This document shows positions 44,875-54,363 of a stretch of 64,000 nucleotides of DNA, in pieces (the stretch's first letter is position 1; every line of letters starts with the position of its first letter). The stretch covers positions 62,001 to 126,000 of the forward strand of contig NZ_JXQD01000002.1 of assembly GCF_002100145.1 (NCBI RefSeq), read 5' to 3'. A model generated the notes under the pieces. That model saw nothing but the letters and a program-made list of their open reading frames with translations. It had not been told where the DNA came from and did not search any database. The position numbers were made by a program, and so were the translations under genes. The stretch comes from Vibrio sp. qd031. GTDB taxonomy: Bacteria > Pseudomonadota > Gammaproteobacteria > Enterobacterales > Vibrionaceae.

Positions 44875-45225
44875 ATGGAAATGCTCATCGTCTCGTCAGA
44901 ACAACAAATGCGACTTATCATGTTATTCAGTCGGTCCACAGCAAAGATATCTGACAAAGCTCTGCTCAAAGATCTCGATGCCTATAAAGTAAATTCTTCA
45001 GTATACCCAGCGTTTAAAAGCGCCCAAGATTTACGGGTTGAAAGAATTAAGCTGCCCTTTGGTGACGATAAAACAGCGTCATTGGAAGGGGGAGACTTCT
45101 TATATCGTTATCTGGCCAAAGGCTATATTTGTTTGGGTGATTATACAGGAAAGCCAAAACCTGACTTGTCGGCATGGGGTGTCCGTTCAGTGCGCAAACA
45201 ACCAAGGGTTGGCTTCGGTTTATAG
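44875..45225 (+). CDS. Hypothetical protein of 116 residues
   Basis: The ATG at 44875 follows AGGAAG. The protein (MEMLIVSSEQQMRLIMLFSR...) is soluble, basic at the C-terminus (SVRKQPRVGFGL), and has no recognised domain. It shows helix at the start, then KLPFGDDKTASLEGGDFLYRYLAKGYICLGDYTG. A longer reading from 44800 is possible but has no ribosome site. I do not recognise it. It lies between VOC and YdeI-like genes on the same strand. Confidence 0.55.
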   Translation: MEMLIVSSEQQMRLIMLFSRSTAKISDKALLKDLDAYKVNSSVYPAFKSAQDLRVERIKLPFGDDKTASLEGGDFLYRYLAKGYICLGDYTGKPKPDLSAWGVRSVRKQPRVGFGL

Positions 45226-45358
45226 AAGTAACAAAGTTCGCCACACGTCACAGCATGTTCCCCAAAAAGTCAACGCTTCTGATAGTGGATACCTACAAAA
45301 TAAATAAGACGGATGGTGCGTTTCGATTTGCCGTACACATTCTAGGGATAGGAATACA

Positions 45359-45934
45359 GTGCCTGAAGTTAACACTCGTCTAATAATGCCGTTTGAAACC
45401 TCCAAACAACTTTTTAACTGGCTTCAAGAAAACCACGCAACTCACACTGAACTTTGGATTAAAATTTACAAGAAGCACTCAGTGACTGTGAGCATCACCT
45501 GGGATGAGGCTGTCGTTGAGTTATTACGCTGGGGCTGGATCGACGGAGTTAAAAAGTCGTTGGATGAACACTCTTATCTACAAAGAGTTACTCCCAGAAA
45601 AACCCGCAGTAATTGGTCTAAACGCAATCGAGACATTGCCCAGCAATTGATCAACGAACAAACCATGACAGATTTTGGAATGGTGCATGTTGTTGCTGCA
45701 AAATCGGATGGACGCTGGGAAAATGCGTATACTGCCAGTGAAATGACCGTCCCTAACGATTTTTTATCTGCTCTGAATCCATTTCCTCGAGCACTCGACT
45801 TTTATAATAGTCTAACCAAATCTGACCGCTATGTAATCGCATATGGATTAACCAGTGCCAAGAAACAAGAGACACGTGCAAGGCGATTTGATAAATACCT
45901 GACGCAATTAAAAGAAAATAAGAAACCAAGTTAA
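45359..45934 (+). CDS. YdeI/OmpD-associated family protein
   Basis: The protein has 191 residues and starts with GTG after AGGA. The family pattern is clear: LFNWLQENHATHTELWIKIYKKHS, then VTWDEAV-like TWDEAVVELLRWGWIDGVKKSLDE, QRVTPRKTRSNWSKRN, and the C-terminal helical part with PNDFLSALNPFPRALDFYNSL. These proteins are widespread bacterial proteins of unknown biochemical role, sometimes annotated as bacteriocin-protection proteins. No operon partner is evident. Confidence 0.88.
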   Translation: MPEVNTRLIMPFETSKQLFNWLQENHATHTELWIKIYKKHSVTVSITWDEAVVELLRWGWIDGVKKSLDEHSYLQRVTPRKTRSNWSKRNRDIAQQLINEQTMTDFGMVHVVAAKSDGRWENAYTASEMTVPNDFLSALNPFPRALDFYNSLTKSDRYVIAYGLTSAKKQETRARRFDKYLTQLKENKKPS

Positions 45935-46254
45935 ACTACTGTCGCTAAAAATATAAATACCTCGACAAAACATCATCGTGGCTAATCGAAATCACGAACT
46001 CTTAGTATACTATTTTGTATGTAAATTAAGTGTTTCTCGAGTGGTTTTTCAACCGCCTAAATATAAGCCCACCCATTACGTGCCACAGCACGATAGTGCT
46101 ATTTTATGTGTGCTCAACGTCAAATATTAACTGTACTAATTCTAAGCAGATCACAGTTCTTGATAAAACGACTCGTGTTTTAATACTGCTGCCGATACCA
46201 ATGAGAAATACAGAATATTTTCTTTTTCTTCAACAAGATACGAGACGCAAAGAT
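45935..46254. other. Upstream region of the chemoreceptor gene
   Basis: About 320 bases with an in-frame open stretch that continues into the chemoreceptor but does not look like protein: it is rich in Cys, Ile and Thr codons and lacks a ribosome site. I take it as non-coding promoter and leader sequence. A GCCGATAC box at about 46191 recalls the sigma-28 -10 element, but no matching -35 was found. Confidence 0.45.
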
Positions 46255-47997
46255 ATGAGATCGATGGCATTTAAAACCAAGATTTACTTGGTGATATTCA
46301 TGATGTTGAGTATATCACTAGTCACTTCATTTAGTAGCGTGCAATATTTTATACGCGCTGATCTTACTCAAACCGACACGGCCAATGTACAAGACAAACT
46401 AGTACTAATTTCTGAAAAGGTCCGCTCAGATTTAGACAATACCTTTATATTATCGAAAAGCTTAAAAGTGAGCCTCAGTAATATTGAAAGTTTAATCGAG
46501 CTTACTGGCTTCCATAGTATTGTAAAAGTGTTATCAGGTAATGTGTTTGCTCCTGGCTTCGCTGATATCTCAGATGAAGAAAAAAACACAATGCTCGAAT
46601 TGGCAGAGTTAGCAGGAGAAGAGAGCTACATCAGTGGTGTTTATTATCGCGACGGTATCCCACTTATTTCGTTAACTAACTACTCTGGCATGAGTGGTCA
46701 CGATATCTTCGAAGTGGATTTAAGTAATATACAGCGAACCTTGTCGTCGCTAAATAGTGAGGGCAGTTATCTAAAACTTATCGATCATCAACAAACTGAA
46801 ATATTCACCAACGTTGTAGACGGTAATCTAAGTGCGTATGAATATGATATCCCATTTGGTGCACTCGACTGGACACTCACCGGGTATATCGATAACGATT
46901 TTATCCAACAACATACCAACGCCCTAAATACTCGTATTACACTCGCTTTACTAGGAACAGGCATTGTCATTGTCATACTGGCAGGATTTGCCATCCGCTA
47001 TGCTTACCAACCCATTATTGCATTAAAACACTTGGTTCAAGAGCTAGGTAGTGGTGACGCTGATCTTACTAAACGCTTACTTGTGACGACAAAAGATGAT
47101 ATTGGACAGATTTCAGAAGGAATAAACCATTTTGTCAGCCAAATCCAATCCATGTTATTGCAAATAAAGCAGACAAACACCGAAATTACTCAAGGGATAG
47201 AGGCCCTAGAGCAACAAGCAAACAGTAACGAAGATATGATTAAACATCATCAGCTTGAAACCGAACAAGCGGTGACAGCGATTACTGAAATGGCCGCCAC
47301 AGCAGAAAACGTATCAGAAAGCGCCTCAGGTGCAGCTGAGTTAACCAATAGTGCAAATACCGGAGCAGATGTCAGCCGTAATGTGGTTGGACAAGCGGTA
47401 AATAGTGTTAACGAGTTAGTGAGTCAAGTTGATGAAATGACAGTGTCCATCCACAGCATGGTTACTGATGTGGACAATATTAGTCATGTACTAGAAGTGA
47501 TTGGTGGCATCGCCGAACAAACCAATCTTCTGGCACTTAATGCCGCCATCGAAGCCGCTCGAGCAGGTGAAGCAGGTAGAGGTTTTGCCGTGGTTGCTGA
47601 TGAAGTTAGAGCACTTGCAGGTCGGACTCAACAAAGTACAGGGGAAATTAGCGATATGTTGGGTAAATTGCAGTCGGGAAGCAGCAATGTAAGCAGTGCA
47701 ATGGATCACACTCGCGGAAGTTGCGAAACAACGGCCAAAAAAACCTCAGAAGTGACCGAATCACTGGATGTAGTGAGTCAATCTATCGCAAAAATATCGG
47801 ATATCAGCACCCATATAGCTACTGCTGCGCAAGAGCAGAGCCAAGTGAGTAATGAGATCAATGCAAACATGGTCGCGATTCAAAATATGGCAGCTCGATT
47901 GGAAGAAAGCAGCGCAAAAACGGTTGGCAATACGCAACAACTCACAAAAAATAACGCTAAGCTGAATACACTAGTAGGACGGTTTATCCTCGAGTAA
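46255..47997 (+). CDS. Methyl-accepting chemotaxis protein
   Basis: The protein has about 580 residues from ATG 46255 ([17 protein letters not shown]); Met at 46264 is also possible, and the ribosome site is weak. One membrane helix is at about residues 9-28 and a second at about 235-255 ([18 protein letters not shown]). The periplasmic part has no recognised ligand domain. A HAMP domain follows ([25 protein letters not shown]), then the cytoplasmic signalling domain with the conserved tip [37 protein letters not shown]. It sends signals to CheA through CheW. There is no CheR/CheB-docking pentapeptide; the protein ends VGRFILE. Confidence 0.92.
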   Translation: MRSMAFKTKIYLVIFMMLSISLVTSFSSVQYFIRADLTQTDTANVQDKLVLISEKVRSDLDNTFILSKSLKVSLSNIESLIELTGFHSIVKVLSGNVFAPGFADISDEEKNTMLELAELAGEESYISGVYYRDGIPLISLTNYSGMSGHDIFEVDLSNIQRTLSSLNSEGSYLKLIDHQQTEIFTNVVDGNLSAYEYDIPFGALDWTLTGYIDNDFIQQHTNALNTRITLALLGTGIVIVILAGFAIRYAYQPIIALKHLVQELGSGDADLTKRLLVTTKDDIGQISEGINHFVSQIQSMLLQIKQTNTEITQGIEALEQQANSNEDMIKHHQLETEQAVTAITEMAATAENVSESASGAAELTNSANTGADVSRNVVGQAVNSVNELVSQVDEMTVSIHSMVTDVDNISHVLEVIGGIAEQTNLLALNAAIEAARAGEAGRGFAVVADEVRALAGRTQQSTGEISDMLGKLQSGSSNVSSAMDHTRGSCETTAKKTSEVTESLDVVSQSIAKISDISTHIATAAQEQSQVSNEINANMVAIQNMAARLEESSAKTVGNTQQLTKNNAKLNTLVGRFILE

Positions 47998-48119
47998 GAC
48001 ATTTGATTTAAGGTAATATCCATTACGCTGCCCATAGATACAGTCTTTGATTCGAACTTGCTTGCTGCCTTGTGTGAGTATGGGCAATGTTATCTAAACA
48101 AAAACAAAAACAAAAGAGA

Positions 48120-48157
48120 ACGGGGTCTACTTGCAAAATAGAGCAAGAGAACCCCGT
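48120..48157 (-). terminator. Hairpin with a T-rich flank on the minus strand
   Basis: ACGGGGT (48120-48126) pairs with ACCCCGT (48151-48157), and CTTGC (48130-48134) with GCAAG (48143-48147). On the minus strand the stem is followed by TCTCTTTTGTTTTTG, like an intrinsic terminator. No gene on the minus strand leads into it, so it may end an unannotated small RNA or be a relic. It overlaps the upstream side of the AhpD-like gene. Confidence 0.45.
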
Positions 48158-48202
48158 CAACACAGATGTCAAAATAAGGGATGTAATACCATCGACAGCA
48201 TT

Positions 48203-48442
48203 ATGAATGCGTTCTATCACTCAACCCATAAAAATGAACATCTGGATACAGAGACTGAGCTGTTAGTTGGACTATCTGCCGCGATGGCACTCAACTGCTT
48301 ACCGTGCATTAACTATTATATAAAACAATGCAAAATAAACGGAACTACCCAAGGGGAGATTTCTGACCTAACAGCTAAGGTAATGGCGCTCGCTGCTAGA
48401 CAAAAAAATACGGCAACGGCAAGAGGTGTTAACCCAATATAA
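48203..48442 (+). CDS. Small carboxymuconolactone decarboxylase / AhpD-like protein
   Basis: The protein has 79 residues from ATG 48203 (MNAFYHSTHKNEHLD). ETELLVGLSAAMALNCLPCINYYIKQCKINGTTQGEI matches the AhpD core, with the CxxC redox pair as CLPC and a nearby helix. Such proteins reduce disulfides or scavenge peroxides, but this is shorter than full AhpD (about 170 residues). The start is uncertain because no ribosome site is visible; TTG at 48131 would add 24 residues that run through a hairpin. Confidence 0.7.
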   Translation: MNAFYHSTHKNEHLDTETELLVGLSAAMALNCLPCINYYIKQCKINGTTQGEISDLTAKVMALAARQKNTATARGVNPI

Positions 48443-48625
48443 AATCAATCTTGAATCCTATGCGTAACACTATATGTGCAGGTAGGCATTTGTGCATCGC
48501 TCGCAGTTTTATTTGCTTAAGCTATTGATTTTGCTAAGCTGTCATAAGGCTGTCGCCCTAGTGACGTTCACATTTGAAACCTAAATCGATAAGGTTTTGA
48601 AGACACAGCGAAAAGGATTTGAGCA

Positions 48626-49090
48626 ATGGTTAGAAAATATCGATTAAAACGAGGATGGTCACAGGAGCAGTTAGCTGAGTTGAGTGGATTAAGTATTCGC
48701 ACAATTCAACGAATTGAACGTGGTCATACACCTAGCCTAGAGTCACAAAAATCTCTCGCTGCTGTTTTTGAGTTATCCATTTCGGAACTTCAACAGGAGC
48801 ACACTATGAAGCAAGACACAGAGCTTAATCAAGACGAACAAACCGTCATCGATCAAGTTAGAGCGATTAAAAGTTTTTACTCTCATTTGATCACCTACCT
48901 TTCGGTCATTGGACTGCTGTTTATCATTAATTTAGTCACTGATTCGAGCTATATTTGGGCCATTTGGCCAGCAATGGGTTGGGGCATAGGTATTATTAAT
49001 CATGGTTTAAGCGCCTTTGAAGTGTTTGATCTATTTGGTGCAAATTGGGAAAAACGTCAGATTGAAAAACGCTTGGGTAAAAAATTATAG
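48626..49090 (+). CDS. XRE-type regulator with a two-helix membrane (2TM) domain
   Basis: The protein has 154 residues; AAGGA precedes the ATG. Residues 1-58 are an XRE helix-turn-helix (RLKRGWSQEQLAELSGLSIRTIQRIERGHTPS). Residues about 70-150 are a 2TM domain with two hydrophobic helices (LITYLSVIGLLFIINLV and YIWAIWPAMGWGIGIINHGL) and the conserved F...NWEKRQIEKRL tail. A membrane-bound repressor is inferred. Proteins of this type are common in Vibrio and Bacteroidetes; targets are unknown. Confidence 0.85.
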   Translation: MVRKYRLKRGWSQEQLAELSGLSIRTIQRIERGHTPSLESQKSLAAVFELSISELQQEHTMKQDTELNQDEQTVIDQVRAIKSFYSHLITYLSVIGLLFIINLVTDSSYIWAIWPAMGWGIGIINHGLSAFEVFDLFGANWEKRQIEKRLGKKL

Positions 49091-49141
49091 CGTTATGGTC
49101 TTGAACAAATACTACTACCACACGTCGGATTAAAGAGGCTA

Positions 49142-49624
49142 TTGAAAACCATTAAAACAACGCAAAGACTAGCAGAACCTCAAGATTATGAGTTCTTGTT
49201 TGCGCTTAAAAAATCCGCCGAATACGCAGCAGTAGAGGCAGTATTTGGCTGGGATGAAGGGGTTCAGCGTGCTATCCATTGTCAGGAGTGGCAGGATGCA
49301 AAACCAAATATTATCGAATGGCAATCACAGTCCATTGGTAGTTTCCTAGTATCTGAGCATTCTGAACACCTCTATTTTGGGCGATTTTTTTTATTGCCTG
49401 AGTTTCATTCGATGGGGATAGGTGGAAATATCCTTGGTAGTGTTACGAGACAGGCGGATGAGATTAACAAACCCATTAAGCTCTGTTATTTGAACGGCAA
49501 TCGAGTGTCCAACTTGTACTCTAGGCACGGATTTGAAGAAGTCCATCGAGATGCTCAGTTTGTGACCATGATTAGAAAGCCTTTAACGATCCAAAGCCTA
49601 AACTCCAAATCGACGAGTCACTAA
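49142..49624 (+). CDS. GNAT family N-acetyltransferase
   Basis: The protein has 160 residues and starts with TTG after AAAGAGG. The acetyl-CoA binding motif is in FLLPEFHSMGIGGNILGSVTRQA (Q/R-x2-G-x-G/A variant), followed by LCYLNGNRVSNLYSRHGFEEV with the typical N-x-R/A...Y-x-x-x-GF helix. The acceptor substrate is unknown. It is followed by a HAD phosphatase gene 26 bases later on the same strand. Confidence 0.85.
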   Translation: MKTIKTTQRLAEPQDYEFLFALKKSAEYAAVEAVFGWDEGVQRAIHCQEWQDAKPNIIEWQSQSIGSFLVSEHSEHLYFGRFFLLPEFHSMGIGGNILGSVTRQADEINKPIKLCYLNGNRVSNLYSRHGFEEVHRDAQFVTMIRKPLTIQSLNSKSTSH

Positions 49625-49650
49625 ACAGTTTGCCATTAACTAGGAATCCA

Positions 49651-50283
49651 ATGAAAGACTATCGTACATTTCTGTTTGACCTTGATGGAACACTGGTCAA
49701 CTCTGAGCCACTCAAGGGGCAAGCTATTGTATTTGCGTGCCAAGAATTTGGTATTGATGCCCAAGTGAACGACTATAAAACGGTAATGGGGGAGGGTTGG
49801 CAGTCGGTTACAGGCCACTTTTTTAGGCACCAAACCATAAAACCCAATGCCGAAGCCTTTAGACAGTGTTTCAAACAACATTACCAAACATTGCTGCAAC
49901 GCAAGGTGACTCTGACCCCAGGAGCTAGAGAGTATATCTTCGCCCTTAGAGCGCAAAATAAGCCCTGTGGTATTGTCAGTTCTGCGGCTATGTGGATGGT
50001 TGAAGAAATACTTGCCCAACACGATCTTACCGGTGCGTTTGACTGCATAATCACCCAAGAACAGGTGACTCAACACAAACCTCACCCAGAAGCGTATCAT
50101 GTCGCCCTCAACAAGCTGTCGGCCGCTGCACAAGATACATTGGTATTTGAAGATTCTACTGCCGGTATAACGGCCGCTCAAGCCAGTGGTTGCGATGTTA
50201 TCGCGGTTCAACATGAATTTAATCTAAACAATGACCTATCTGCCGCAAGTCACATAATTTCTGATTTTCAACAACTAAAATGA
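49651..50283 (+). CDS. HAD-superfamily phosphatase (beta-phosphoglucomutase-like)
   Basis: The protein has 210 residues from ATG 49651, preceded by AGGA. HAD motif I is FDLDGTLVNSE with Asp10 (nucleophile) and Asp12. A helical cap domain follows at about 18-85. Motif II is VSSAA (Ser), motif III the lysine of HKPHPEAY, and motif IV VFEDSTAGI. The layout fits the phosphoglycolate phosphatase / sugar phosphatase group. The substrate is not known. Confidence 0.88.
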   Translation: MKDYRTFLFDLDGTLVNSEPLKGQAIVFACQEFGIDAQVNDYKTVMGEGWQSVTGHFFRHQTIKPNAEAFRQCFKQHYQTLLQRKVTLTPGAREYIFALRAQNKPCGIVSSAAMWMVEEILAQHDLTGAFDCIITQEQVTQHKPHPEAYHVALNKLSAAAQDTLVFEDSTAGITAAQASGCDVIAVQHEFNLNNDLSAASHIISDFQQLK

Positions 50284-50439
50284 TGAGCAGCTACAGCTAC
50301 GGTTTGTAACGGTTATTCTAATGCCAGGCTCATTCAGCTCACGTATAGTCAATATATTAGAGAGACATTATCACAGATGGCAGGGCTGCATTTACGCGAT
50401 CGGCAGCCGACAACACCTCACAATCACAAGGCAATTACG

Positions 50440-51114
50440 ATGAAAATACTAGTAACAGGGGCAAGCAGTGGGATAGGTAACCAGTTAGTCAAACAGCTAT
50501 CTGCAATGGGTCATCAGGTGTTTGCAACGGCGAGAAACGTCGAGTCGCTAGAAGCACTAGCAGCTGAAACTGGCTGTCTATACGCTTGTTACGATCTCGC
50601 TGAGTCGTTACAAGTCGAAAAGCTCTACACACAAGCACGTTCAGAGCTTGACGGATTAGATGTACTAATTAACAACGCAGGCATGAATGCCCGTAAGTGC
50701 CCAGTTGAAGAGTTTTCCTGCGAGGAATTAGACAAAAGCTATGCGATTAACCTCAGAGCGCCAATGTTGCTGTCAAAGCTTGCATTAACGGATATGAAGT
50801 TGCAGCGCTCTGGTTACATTATTAATGTAACCAGCACCGTTGTTAAACGGGCCAGTGAAACAATGTCGGTCTATACCGCAATGAAACAAGGTTTATCTGG
50901 ATTTACTGGCGTCTTAATGAAAGAAGCCCAACCCTTTGGGGTCAGAGTCACCAACCTGATCCCGGGTGGCACCGACACCAACTTTAGACCCGCAGACAGA
51001 CCAGAATATATGAGCCCAGAAGGCGTTGCAAAAACAATAACCACGCTATTTGAACTGCCGAGTGATGTCGTCATACACGAGCTCACGTTTAGACCCATGG
51101 TAGAAGTAGAATAG
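50440..51114 (+). CDS. Short-chain dehydrogenase/reductase
   Basis: The protein has 224 residues from ATG 50440, with AAGG upstream; an earlier start is unsupported. The Rossmann motif TGASSGIG is at 6-13, NNAG at about 78-81, and the catalytic Ser-Tyr-Lys at about Ser132, Tyr145 and Lys149 (SVYTAMKQG). It should reduce or oxidise a small alcohol or ketone with NAD(P)H. It lies between a HAD gene and an NTF2-like gene, with short gaps that suggest a loose transcription unit. Confidence 0.9.
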   Translation: MKILVTGASSGIGNQLVKQLSAMGHQVFATARNVESLEALAAETGCLYACYDLAESLQVEKLYTQARSELDGLDVLINNAGMNARKCPVEEFSCEELDKSYAINLRAPMLLSKLALTDMKLQRSGYIINVTSTVVKRASETMSVYTAMKQGLSGFTGVLMKEAQPFGVRVTNLIPGGTDTNFRPADRPEYMSPEGVAKTITTLFELPSDVVIHELTFRPMVEVE

Positions 51115-51156
51115 TCTCTATCGCTGACATTTAAAATATTGCCACAAGGAAAGGGC

Positions 51157-51552
51157 ATGAACAAAGCAGCAACACCGAAACAAACTGTTATCGCGTTTTG
51201 GGACGCAATGAAAAGCAACAATTTCGAACACGCGAGCCAGTTTTTATCCGCCGACTTTAAAGGGTTTTGGCCTCAATCTAACGAGCTAATTAGTGGGCGA
51301 GATAATTTTGTTGCTGTAAACTCTTTTTACCCCGCGCATGGTATCTGGCGCTTTGAGATTAATTCTATTGTTTGCGACGAAGACCAGGTGGTTACCGATG
51401 TATCTATCACCGATGGCGTTCAACAAGCACGAGCGATCACTTTCCATGTGGTGAAAGAAGGATTCATCACCACACAAAAAGAGTTTTGGCCCGACGACAT
51501 GGAGCCTCAACCGTGGCGTGCAAAATGGGTTACACTCATCGAACCCGAATGA
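51157..51552 (+). CDS. NTF2-like (SnoaL-type) protein
   Basis: The protein has 131 residues from ATG 51157 after AAGGAAAGGG. The pattern TVIAFWDAMKSNNFEHASQFLSADFKGFWPQSNELISGRDNFVAVN, then a curved beta sheet ending QKEFWPDDMEPQPWRAKWV, matches the nuclear transport factor 2/SnoaL fold, which can be an enzyme or a binding protein. It is 42 bases after the SDR gene and 51 bases before the sulfurtransferase gene. Confidence 0.82.
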   Translation: MNKAATPKQTVIAFWDAMKSNNFEHASQFLSADFKGFWPQSNELISGRDNFVAVNSFYPAHGIWRFEINSIVCDEDQVVTDVSITDGVQQARAITFHVVKEGFITTQKEFWPDDMEPQPWRAKWVTLIEPE

Positions 51553-51603
51553 ATCGAGTTAATGGACAACACCTATTCAACACCAACCCAAAAAGGATTT
51601 TCC

Positions 51604-52464
51604 ATGGAGCACTTAGTTTCTACCCAGTGGCTAGCCGAAAATATTTCTTTGCCAAATCTAAAAATACTAGACGCGAGCATGGAAAAAGTCATTGGTATTG
51701 ATCCTATTGTTTATGATCGCCCACTGCATATCCCAAATAGCATCAAAATGGATTTAGAGCATGACTTTGTCGCTGACGTAGAGGGTGTCCATCCGTACCC
51801 AGATGCAAGCAAAGTAAGTTCGTTGCTAGCTGCTATGGGGGTAAAGTCTACAGACACCGTAATCATTTACGATAATCAGGGCCTCTATTCTGCGCCTCGC
51901 GCTTGGTGGATCTTGCGCAGTTTTGGCTTTAAACAGGTCGCAATTTTACGCGGTGGCTTGCCAAAATGGATTGAAGAATCCAGACAAACAACCTCGACAA
52001 CCGCACAATGTGTGACAACGTCACCCGAGAATCTAACGCTTGACTCAACCTTATTAACAAAGGCTAATGAAATACATAAAAACATAATAAATAACGAGTT
52101 TTTAGTTGTCGACGTGCGAGGTGAGCAACGATTTTTAGGCAAGGTTCAAGAGCCCAGACCCGGTGTAAGACGCGGACATATACCCGGGGCGTCTAATCTG
52201 CCGTTCTCAAAACTATTGGATGGGCGTCAACTTCATTCGATTGAGGTATTACAGCAACAATTTAGACAAATATTGGACAACTCTAAGCAATCACAAAGTA
52301 CAAAACTGGTTTTTTCATGTGGGTCGGGGGTCACGGCTTGTATTGCCGCCTTTGCTGCGGCAACTGCAGGTTTAACTAACCTATCACTTTATGATGGCTC
52401 ATGGAGTGAATGGGGCAGCGATGAGAGTTTACCTATAGAAACGTCACTCAAAGAGTCTAAGTAA
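51604..52464 (+). CDS. SseA-type sulfurtransferase (two rhodanese domains)
   Basis: The protein has 286 residues from ATG 51604, with AAAGGA upstream. The first rhodanese domain (about 1-125) contains VIGIDPIVYDRPLHIPNSIKM and is catalytically inactive. The second (about 160-275) carries the active cysteine Cys239 in CGSGVTAC, the loop CGSGVTA that typifies 3-mercaptopyruvate sulfurtransferases rather than thiosulfate enzymes. It overlaps the convergent LysR gene by eight bases. Confidence 0.88.
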   Translation: MEHLVSTQWLAENISLPNLKILDASMEKVIGIDPIVYDRPLHIPNSIKMDLEHDFVADVEGVHPYPDASKVSSLLAAMGVKSTDTVIIYDNQGLYSAPRAWWILRSFGFKQVAILRGGLPKWIEESRQTTSTTAQCVTTSPENLTLDSTLLTKANEIHKNIINNEFLVVDVRGEQRFLGKVQEPRPGVRRGHIPGASNLPFSKLLDGRQLHSIEVLQQQFRQILDNSKQSQSTKLVFSCGSGVTACIAAFAAATAGLTNLSLYDGSWSEWGSDESLPIETSLKESK

Positions 52465-53332
52465 AACGTAGCTGTTCGGACAGAAAACGATAGAGCGCTT
52501 GGATATTAGAGTTTTGATAAAGGTCTCTGTGACACACTAAATGCACGGACAGTGTCTGCGGCAGTATGCCCAAATCGATTTTCACTAGATTGTACTGGCT
52601 CGCCATCGCTTGATGTGTTGCGACGATCCCACCGCCTTCGCGTGCGACCTCAAACTGAAGTGGAATATTATCGGTACGGAACTTAAAGTCCTCGTTGCTA
52701 ATGCTCCAACCATATTCCTCGGCTTTATCCTCAAACTGTCTGTCTCTATCAAAGCCAATTAAACGATGGTTAAATAGCTCTTCGATGGTAGCAGGTGCAC
52801 CAAATTGTTTTATGTACTCTGGAGACGCATAAAAATGGACAGGAATATCATCGAGATGTTTAGAAACAACGTCTAATTGCGTCGGTTTAAACATTCTTAC
52901 TGCAATATCAGTATCTCGCTTGTCAATATTAGTCGCTTTGTTACTCACATCCACCTCGACAGACAACTGCGGATGCTTCTCAAGAAACTGTGCAATCACC
53001 GGTGCTAAGTAATACTGAGCAATGTTCTCATTAACCGAAAGTCGAACACGCCCTGACAATGAGTGCTGCTGACCTGATGCTAAACGTTGCAATGCAAAAG
53101 CATTCTCTTGCATACGTTTGGCCTGTGGCAGCAGAGCTTGGCCAAATGCTGTCAATGTTAATCCTTGAGTGCTTCTATCGAACAAGCAATTGCCCACAGA
53201 TTTTTCTAACGCGTACAGTTGCCTACTCAGCGTCGGCTGGGATATGCCTAACTCGTTGGAGGCTTTGTTTAAACTTCCTTGCTCTGCAATAACAACGAAA
53301 AAGTGCCATTGTTGCCAATCACTGTTATTCAA
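52457..53332 (-). CDS. LysR-family transcriptional regulator
   Basis: The protein has 291 residues. The N-terminal helix-turn-helix is in FFVVIAEQGSLNKASNELGISQPTLSRQLYALE (about residues 11-43). The substrate-binding domain (about 90-290) has the usual type 2 periplasmic-binding fold. It is divergent from the NAD(P)-binding protein gene, with about 80 bases between the start codons, so that gene is the probable target. Confidence 0.9.
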   Translation of the reverse strand: MNNSDWQQWHFFVVIAEQGSLNKASNELGISQPTLSRQLYALEKSVGNCLFDRSTQGLTLTAFGQALLPQAKRMQENAFALQRLASGQQHSLSGRVRLSVNENIAQYYLAPVIAQFLEKHPQLSVEVDVSNKATNIDKRDTDIAVRMFKPTQLDVVSKHLDDIPVHFYASPEYIKQFGAPATIEELFNHRLIGFDRDRQFEDKAEEYGWSISNEDFKFRTDNIPLQFEVAREGGGIVATHQAMASQYNLVKIDLGILPQTLSVHLVCHRDLYQNSNIQALYRFLSEQLRFT

Positions 53333-53415
53333 TTTTGAATATCCCCATCGAAACTCTGCGTCTTCTCTATTGTACGAGGAATATTACTATGTACCTATTC
53401 AAAGGAGAGATAATC

Positions 53416-54363
53416 ATGAAAAAAGCATTGGTGTTTGGTTCAACAGGTAATTTTGGGTCTACAACGGTTAAAGCATTATTAGAGTCAGGCTGGCGTGTCA
53501 GTGTGTTCAAAAGGCCTCAGTCTAAACTTAACGTTAATGACTCACGCATCGAAGTCATTGAAGGCGATATTACTCATACCAAAGATATTTCAATTGCGTG
53601 TGAGGGCGTCGATTTAATCGTGTACGGTATTAACCCACCTTATACACAATGGCGCCGCAACGCATACCAATTGCTCGATCGCATTGTATCTGTTGTAGAG
53701 CAGAAGAAACTCCACATCCTCTTCCCTGGTAACGTCTATTGTTTGCCTACGAGTAATGCAGCCATTGACGAAACCACGCCATTATCCAGCCAAACCAAAA
53801 AAGGGGATATACGACTAGCGATGGAGCAGCGGTTAAAACAGGCAGCAAAAAAAGGGGCGAGAGTCACTATCATTCGCGCAGGGGATTTTATCGGAGGTCA
53901 AGACCAGTGGTTTAATATGACGTTTAAACCTACCAAGCGTGGGTGGAAAATGGTGTCGCCTCATGATCGGCAGCATCAACATTTTTGGAGCTATTTGCCT
54001 GACTTAAGTGCTAACGCTATTAGAGCGGCTGAAGGGCAACGCACTTCGTTTGAGGTATTTCATGATGTAGGTGTCGTTGCAACAATTGACGACTGGAAAA
54101 AAGCGTTTAAAGCCAATGATATAGAGCTAACGGCCGGTAGATTTCCTTGGTGGGCTATCACTTGCACAAGTCTCGTTGTGCCGCTGTTTAAAGAGGTGTC
54201 AGAGATGCGTTACTTATGGCGTTCCACATTAATTCTCGATGGAACGAAGCTGAAAAAGACGCTCGCTGACAACTATCACTCTACGCCTTTACACAAGATA
54301 GTTGGCGACACCCTGAGTCACCAACAAAAATTCATGGACAGCTTAAGCGTTGTTGACCACTAA
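53416..54363 (+). CDS. NAD(P)-binding (epimerase/SDR-extended) protein
   Basis: The protein has 315 residues from ATG 53416 (MKKALVFGSTGNFGSTTVKALLESGW), twelve bases after GGAGAG. The N-terminal nucleotide-binding motif GSTGNFGS is clear; after it the sequence resembles NmrA/epimerase-type dehydrogenases (LHILFPGNVY, TIIRAGDFIGG). The catalytic YxxxK is not evident. It is divergent from a LysR gene and convergent with ppx, whose 3' end it overlaps by about 20 bases. Confidence 0.85.
   Translation: MKKALVFGSTGNFGSTTVKALLESGWRVSVFKRPQSKLNVNDSRIEVIEGDITHTKDISIACEGVDLIVYGINPPYTQWRRNAYQLLDRIVSVVEQKKLHILFPGNVYCLPTSNAAIDETTPLSSQTKKGDIRLAMEQRLKQAAKKGARVTIIRAGDFIGGQDQWFNMTFKPTKRGWKMVSPHDRQHQHFWSYLPDLSANAIRAAEGQRTSFEVFHDVGVVATIDDWKKAFKANDIELTAGRFPWWAITCTSLVVPLFKEVSEMRYLWRSTLILDGTKLKKTLADNYHSTPLHKIVGDTLSHQQKFMDSLSVVDH

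Noticed and set aside
46188..46200. Sigma-28-like -10 box before the chemoreceptor
   Set aside because: GCCGATAC is close to the -10 consensus but no -35 element is found at the right spacing.
46030..46254. 75-codon N-terminal extension of the chemoreceptor
   Set aside because: Composition is unlike protein, there is no ribosome site, and the first membrane helix expected at the N-terminus starts right after 46264.
49636..50214. 192-codon open frame antisense to the HAD phosphatase gene
   Set aside because: It is a shadow of the real gene, which has all four HAD motifs; no motif or ribosome site on the opposite strand.
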